From the NCBI GenBank assembly GCA_001599935.1, contig BCIJ01000004.1, forward strand, positions 140,180 to 204,179: a stretch of 64,000 bases of DNA, read 5' to 3'. Source of the stretch: Holtermannia corniformis (taxonomy: Eukaryota; Basidiomycota; Tremellomycetes; Holtermanniales). Position numbers and translations under genes: made by a program. Position 1 is the first letter of the stretch, and each line of letters opens with the position of its first letter. Positions 59,492 through 64,000 of this stretch are shown here, piece after piece. Below the pieces are notes generated by a model. It saw only the letters and a list, made by a program, of their open reading frames with translations. It had not been told where the DNA came from and made no database searches.

Positions 59492-59732
59492 TGTTCCTAT
59501 TGTCTTTCCATTGTATATAAGACCCATCCTTGGGACCCAGTTCCCAAGGATCCAATATCATACGTTATCACTCTCAAGCCTCACTACCACTTGCCCTCAA
59601 GACATCAAGCACACCAGGTCTGACCTGTACCTCTAGTGAGCACCCTGTCCTGTGCAACAGGCTATTTCCCTTTCATCCTCCTCTCTACTCCGTCCACCCC
59701 GGTCTGGCCTTCTGCCGTGCCCGGGCCTAACA
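59492..59732 (+). repeat. 5' LTR (241 bp)
   Basis: Begins TGTTCC and ends CTAACA, giving the TGTT...AACA terminal inverted repeat. Contains TATATAA at 59514-59520. The 3' LTR lies beyond the window, so the limits rest on the termini and on the primer site starting two bases after the end. Confidence 0.75.
59514..59520 (+). promoter_or_regulatory. LTR TATA box
   Basis: TATATAA, about 26 nt upstream of the segment (59546-59558) predicted to be the RNA 5' end. Confidence 0.65.
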
Positions 59733-59734
59733 GT

Positions 59735-59747
59735 ATATTGGATCCTT
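59735..59747 (+). other. Primer-binding site for self-priming
   Basis: ATATTGGATCCTT, starting two bases after the LTR end, is exactly complementary to AAGGATCCAATAT at 59546-59558 inside the LTR. No tRNA 3' end match is needed. Confidence 0.7.
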
Positions 59748-59814
59748 CCTTGATCGTTTGTTGCACTCACCTTCACAGGTCACATCATCAAGTAAAACTC
59801 AACCTTCTTCAACA

Positions 59815-60849
59815 ATGTCACAAGGCGAACGCATTGCCGCACTTGAGCAGCAGACCGCTGAACTCCAAGCTTCGCTTGCTCAAGTGCTGACGGCCAACAC
59901 CAACCTCACGGCAACCATCCAGGCCCTGGAGCAGCAAATCACCGACGCTACTCCCGAGCTCACGCCCGAACCTACGCCTGCCCCTACCGGTACTACCATT
60001 GTGGAGAACACCAAGGCCCCTGAGCCCAAGGTCTCCCAGCCTGAGTACTTCAACGGACAGCGCGGAAAGCTCGAGACGTTCATCGCTCAACTTGCCATGG
60101 TCATCATCCTTCAACCTCTTCGCTTCAAGAACGACATTGCCAAGATCATCTACGCGGCCTCCTTCCTTCGCGACACCGCCTTCCTCTGGTTCCAACCTCA
60201 CCTCGACATGGTCCCCGCCCCTGCCTTCATGGAGAACTTCGATCTTTTCATTGAGGAACTACGCAAGACCTTTGGCGACCCCGACCGCATTGCAACTGCT
60301 GAACGCAGGCTGTACGACTTGCGCCAGAGGGGTTCAGCAGCGGAATACCTTGCGTCCTTCCAGCGGTACTCCGTCATCCTGGACTGGGACAAGAAGTCCC
60401 TAGCCGCTCAATTCTACCGCGGACTCAAGGACACCATCAAGGACGAACTAGCGCGCATTGGCCGCCCCTCAGACTACGAGGAGCTCACGCAGACAGCCAT
60501 CCGTATTGACAACCGTCTCTACGAACGTGCTGCTGAGCGTGGTTTCCCCAACCGGGACAACACGTCCTTCACCAACTCGAGGCCAATCTTCAACCGCAAC
60601 TCAACTACGGTCAACAACAACAACACCAACACCAATCGGGACCACCCCGTCACCTCTGGCCGTAACGACCGCAACCCCAACATCATGCGCAACGGACGAC
60701 TGAACCCGGACGAATACAAGAGGCGTACCGACAAGGGTCTCTGTGTCTACTGCGGCAAGGGTGACCACAAGGTCGACAAGTGCCCNCTNGCCAAAGACAA
60801 GAAGCCCACAACCTCCTACGCTCGAGCGGTCACCTCGGGAAAAGCCTAG
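59815..60849 (+). CDS. Gag of the Ty3/gypsy element
   Basis: 344 residues from ATG 59815 (MSQGERIAALEQQTAEL) to TAG 60847-60849. N-terminal coiled coil, then the retrotransposon Gag domain (FNGQRGKLETFIAQLAMV, FLWFQPHLD, YDLRQRGSAAEYLASFQRY), an Asn-rich linker, and a CCHC zinc knuckle CVYCGKGDHKVDKC (about 60747). Two ambiguous bases lie just after the knuckle. Pol is in the -1 frame and is reached through a GGGAAAA site at 60837-60843. Confidence 0.92.
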   Translation: MSQGERIAALEQQTAELQASLAQVLTANTNLTATIQALEQQITDATPELTPEPTPAPTGTTIVENTKAPEPKVSQPEYFNGQRGKLETFIAQLAMVIILQPLRFKNDIAKIIYAASFLRDTAFLWFQPHLDMVPAPAFMENFDLFIEELRKTFGDPDRIATAERRLYDLRQRGSAAEYLASFQRYSVILDWDKKSLAAQFYRGLKDTIKDELARIGRPSDYEELTQTAIRIDNRLYERAAERGFPNRDNTSFTNSRPIFNRNSTTVNNNNTNTNRDHPVTSGRNDRNPNIMRNGRLNPDEYKRRTDKGLCVYCGKGDHKVDKCXXAKDKKPTTSYARAVTSGKA

Positions 60850-60874
60850 GCTGGTCCAGCAACAGCCCTGCTGG
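60837..60874 (+). promoter_or_regulatory. -1 ribosomal frameshift signal between gag and pol
   Basis: Slippery heptamer G GGA AAA (60837-60843) in the gag frame, one codon before the gag stop. A stem CCAGCA/TGCTGG (60856-60874, 7-nt loop) begins 12 nt downstream. The pol frame is open from the heptamer on. Confidence 0.75.
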
Positions 60875-63800
60875 GCTAAGCCAACCTCTAGGGCTTACCA
60901 CACGCATACATTCGGTCACGGTCAACGGTCCCCTCGCCAACGTCACACTNGATTTCGCCATCTGGCGTACCTCCCTCCCCAATCCTACCCACTTCCCTCA
61001 CACCGCTCTCATTGATTGCGGTGCTACCGACAACTTCATCGACAACTCCTTCGCCACTCGCTTTGGCTTCAAGATTACGCGCAAAGAGCAGCCCCTCAAG
61101 CTGGAATTAATTGACGGAAGCCACGCTGGCNATGTCACCCACGAGGCGCTGGCACCCCTTTGCCTTGCGCAATCCTTTGGCCTACAGCATCTCAACCTCT
61201 TCGTCACCAAGCTCAAGACCTTNCCGGTCGTACTTGGTCTACCGTGGCTCCAACACAACCAACCCAACATCAACTGGACCACTGGCGTAGCCATCCCGCG
61301 GACACCAGCGTCACCTACACTTCANGACGCATCATCAACTTCGGCAACCATTTCAACAACTCCATTGCCGCCATCANCAACCCCTGCAGGGTCATCCTCT
61401 ATCCGCATCTCCATGATATCCGCCTCAGCTCTGAAGNAGGCTGCAGAAGACGGAGTCATCGGCATCCTATCCGCTGTCACAAAACCTGGCCAGGTCCCCT
61501 CGACACTTCCAGCGGTCTATCAACAATACACGGACGTCTTCAGCAAGTCAAAAGCTGAGACNCTCCCTCTACACCGACCGTACGACCATCACATCCCACT
61601 CGAGGAAGGCAGGAAGCCTCCGTACGGTCCCATCTACTCTCTCTCCGAGAAGGAGCTACAAGCCCTCCGGANCTACCTTGATGATAACCTCGCNAANGGT
61701 TTCATCACACCATCCGAATCCTCTGCGGCCGCCCCCATCCTCTTTGTCAAGAAAAAGGATGGCTCTCTACGGCTCTGCGTGGACTACCGCGGTCTCAACA
61801 AGATCACCATCAAGAACCGGTACCCACTGCCGCTTATCCCGGAACTACTCGACCGCCTCTCCCGCGCCAAGATCTACACGAAGATCGACCTTCGTGGCGC
61901 ATACAACCTCCTNCGAATCGCCAAGGGAGACGAGTGGAAAACCGCTTTCCGCACCCGCTACGGACTCTTNGAGTACCGGGTCATGCCGTTNGGCCTNNCA
62001 AACGCCCCGGCATCCTTTCAGCATCTCATGAACCACACNTTCAGAGATATGCTNGACACNTTNGTCATCATCTACCTGGANGACATCCTCATCTACTCCA
62101 ACAACCTCGAGGAACATCAAGATCACGTTNGCAAGGTGCTGGAACGCCTGCGTGAAACCAACCTNTACGGCAAACTCGACAAATGCGAGTTCCACCGCAC
62201 TACAACCAGCTTNCTGGGCTACGTCATTAGCCCAGANGGCCTCTCCATGGATCAAGACAAGGTCAACACCGTCCTCTCTTGGCCCANACCCCACAACGTC
62301 AAGGCNGTACAATCCTTCCTNGGCTTNGCCAACTTCTACAGGCGCTTCATCAAAGACTTCTCGGCCAAAGCAAACGCACTCACTAAGCTCACCCACAAGA
62401 ACTACAAGTTCGAGTGGAACNATGAAGCTGAACAGTCGTTTGTGGCNCTCAAAGAAGCCTTCACCTCGGACCTTCTTCTCCGACACTTCGACCCATCCCT
62501 ACCTATCGTGGTCGAGACAGACGCATCAGACTTTGCGCTGGGCGCTGTCATCTCNCAACCCTTNCCCAACGGCCACACTCAACCCATNGCATTCTACTCC
62601 CGCAAGATGCAACCGGCCGAACTCAACTACGAAATCCACGACAAGGAGATGCTTGCCATTGTCTCCTCCTTCAGGGAATGGCGTCACTACCTCGAAGGCG
62701 CGCAACACACCATTCAGGTGTACACCGATCACCGCAGCCTNGAATACTTCTCCTCTACCAAGCAGCTTACCCGACGACAAGCACGCTGGTACGAATTCAT
62801 GGTCAACTTCAACTTCACCATCACCTACCGTCCCGGACGCGACAATATCTCCCCGGACGCACTCAGCAGACGCGAGGACTATCAACTGGACGACACCAGC
62901 AAGATCCCGGATCACAACTTCCGCACCTTCCTGCGGCCTGAACAAATGGTCACTACCCTTCGTGCCGCATTCTCAATGTCCTCCCTCCTCTTGGACGACA
63001 TCAGGGACGAACAACACCTGGACCCCACACTTGCGGACATCATCGCCAACCTGCCAACACCCTACCGCATGTCCGCCAACACCCTCTACCGCAACGACAA
63101 AATCGTGGTCCCCTCGACAAACAACATGTACTTGCGCATCACGCAGTACCACCACGACTCGCAACTGGCTGGACACCCAGGGCGCAAGGGAACACTCAAG
63201 CTTCTCCAACGCACGTATTGGTGGCCGAAGATGAAGGACTTCGTGACTCAGTATGTCTCGTCATGCGAGACGTGCAAGAGGAACAAGCCTGTTCGGCATA
63301 AACCATACGGAGAGCTCAAGTCACTCCCCATCGCACCCTACCCGTGGACGTCCATCTCCATGGACTTCATCGTGGAACTGCCACCTTCACATGGCTGTGA
63401 CGCAATCCTTGTGATTGTTGACCGTCTCACAAAGATGGCTATCTTTATCCCNACNACNACCACCATCGACTCCGAAGGACTCGCCCAACTATACGTCACA
63501 CACGTATTTTCGAAACACGGCATCCCGGCCAACATCATCTCCGACCGCGGATCAACNTTCGTCTCCAAATTTTGGCGATCCTTCACNCAACTCCTCCGCA
63601 TCAAGCANNATTACTCNACTGCGTACCACCCACAAACGGATGGGCAGACCGAACGNGTAAATCAATCACTCGACCAATACCTGCGGATCTTCACCAATCA
63701 CCGACAATCTGATTGGTTCAATTTGCTCCCGCTGGCCGAATTTGCGTACAATAACGCAACACACTCCGCCACCGGTCTCTCCCCCTTCTTCGCCAACAAA

Positions 63801-63999
63801 GGCTACCACCCACCATCCGCGTTCGACCCCACTCCACCACCAACCACCTCCTCCGAGGCTCACACCTTTGCGGCCAACTTGGATGACTTGCACGCATTCC
63901 TCCGTGAACAGATCAACATCAGCAACCAGCAATCAGCACGAGCGTACAACAGGGGACATCTCCCTGCGCCTGCTTACGCTGTTGGCGACAAAGTCTGGC
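60840..63999 (+). CDS. Pol polyprotein of the Ty3/gypsy element, 3' end missing
   Basis: Translated as Gag-Pol by -1 frameshift; no ATG at its start. Aspartic protease [13 protein letters not shown] (about 61010). RT with [20 protein letters not shown] (about 61743) and the catalytic YLDDILIYSN (about 62075). RNase [15 protein letters not shown] (about 62512). Integrase with the HHCC zinc part ([10 protein letters not shown], then SCETCKRNK) and D,D,E core: [22 protein letters not shown], and [16 protein letters not shown]. The frame is open to the window end, apart from single ambiguous bases mostly in silent or near-silent places. A chromodomain, if present, would lie beyond the window. Confidence 0.93.
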
Positions 64000-64000
64000 T

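Larger units (their letters stand above)
59492..63999 (+). mobile_element. Ty3/gypsy LTR retrotransposon, self-priming type, cut by window end
   Basis: 5' LTR, primer site, gag, and pol in the order protease, RT, RNase H, integrase; the 3' end and 3' LTR are outside the window. Gene order and RT/integrase motifs assign it to Ty3/gypsy. The LTR-PBS complementarity (see findings) resembles Tf1/sushi elements. Isolated ambiguous bases occur from 60786 on and only here. Confidence 0.93.

Overview
The window looks like a contig from a basidiomycete yeast, most likely a tremellomycete (Cryptococcus/Trichosporon relatives). The grounds are intron-dense genes with mostly 45-70 nt GT-AG introns, a GC-rich sequence, a steryl-glucosidase of the Cryptococcus EGCrP2 type, a large-subunit catalase, an NDUFA6-type complex I subunit and fungal PKA, Kar9, Whi5/Nrm1 and Rei1 homologues. 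The species is an inference and was not established.

Layout. 1-3.5 kb: phosphoglycerate mutase (left-truncated) and catalase, both on the minus strand. 3.9-5.9 kb: two divergent tRNA-His(GTG) genes flanking a broken piece of seryl-tRNA synthetase and a 62-nt hairpin. 6.9-13.3 kb, minus: steryl-glucosidase, vacuolar aspartic protease and the ribonucleotide reductase small subunit. 13.6-17.8 kb, plus: mitochondrial IF-2 and a peroxiredoxin. 17.9-22 kb: a YeeE/YedE transporter and three unrecognised genes. 22.9-28.3 kb, minus: PKA regulatory subunit, with a 1.57-kb first intron, and Rei1. 28.7-31.2 kb: a Kar9/GAS2-domain microtubule protein. 31.4-36.7 kb: an unknown gene, XPD/Rad3 helicase and NDUFA6. 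36.8-41.1 kb, minus: a coiled-coil protein and a bZIP factor. 41.3-44.7 kb: peptidyl-tRNA hydrolase 2, a tandem pair of tiny membrane proteins and a NASP-type histone chaperone. 46 kb: a GPI-type surface protein. 55-59.1 kb, minus: a Whi5/Nrm1-like repressor, an NmrA-like protein and a small mitochondrial membrane protein.

Two retrotransposons dominate the right half. At about 47.6-53.1 kb lies a complete tyrosine-recombinase retroelement (Gag, RT-RNase H, YR). It has a perfect 17-bp inverted repeat near its ends, an 8-bp tandem array, two apparent spliceosomal introns in its RT-RH gene (one carrying two strong hairpins) and an overlapping ATGAGTGA stop/start between RNase H and recombinase. 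From 59.49 kb to the window end lies a Ty3/gypsy element. Its 241-bp LTR (TGTT...AACA) has a TATA box, a 13-nt segment at the predicted RNA 5' end complementary to the primer-binding site (Tf1/sushi-type self-priming), and a GGGAAAA -1 frameshift site one codon before the gag stop. Ambiguous bases occur only inside this element, which points to a collapsed multicopy repeat.

The host genes are mostly housekeeping and show no functional clustering. The most unusual content is in the two mobile elements and the accessory DNA around them.
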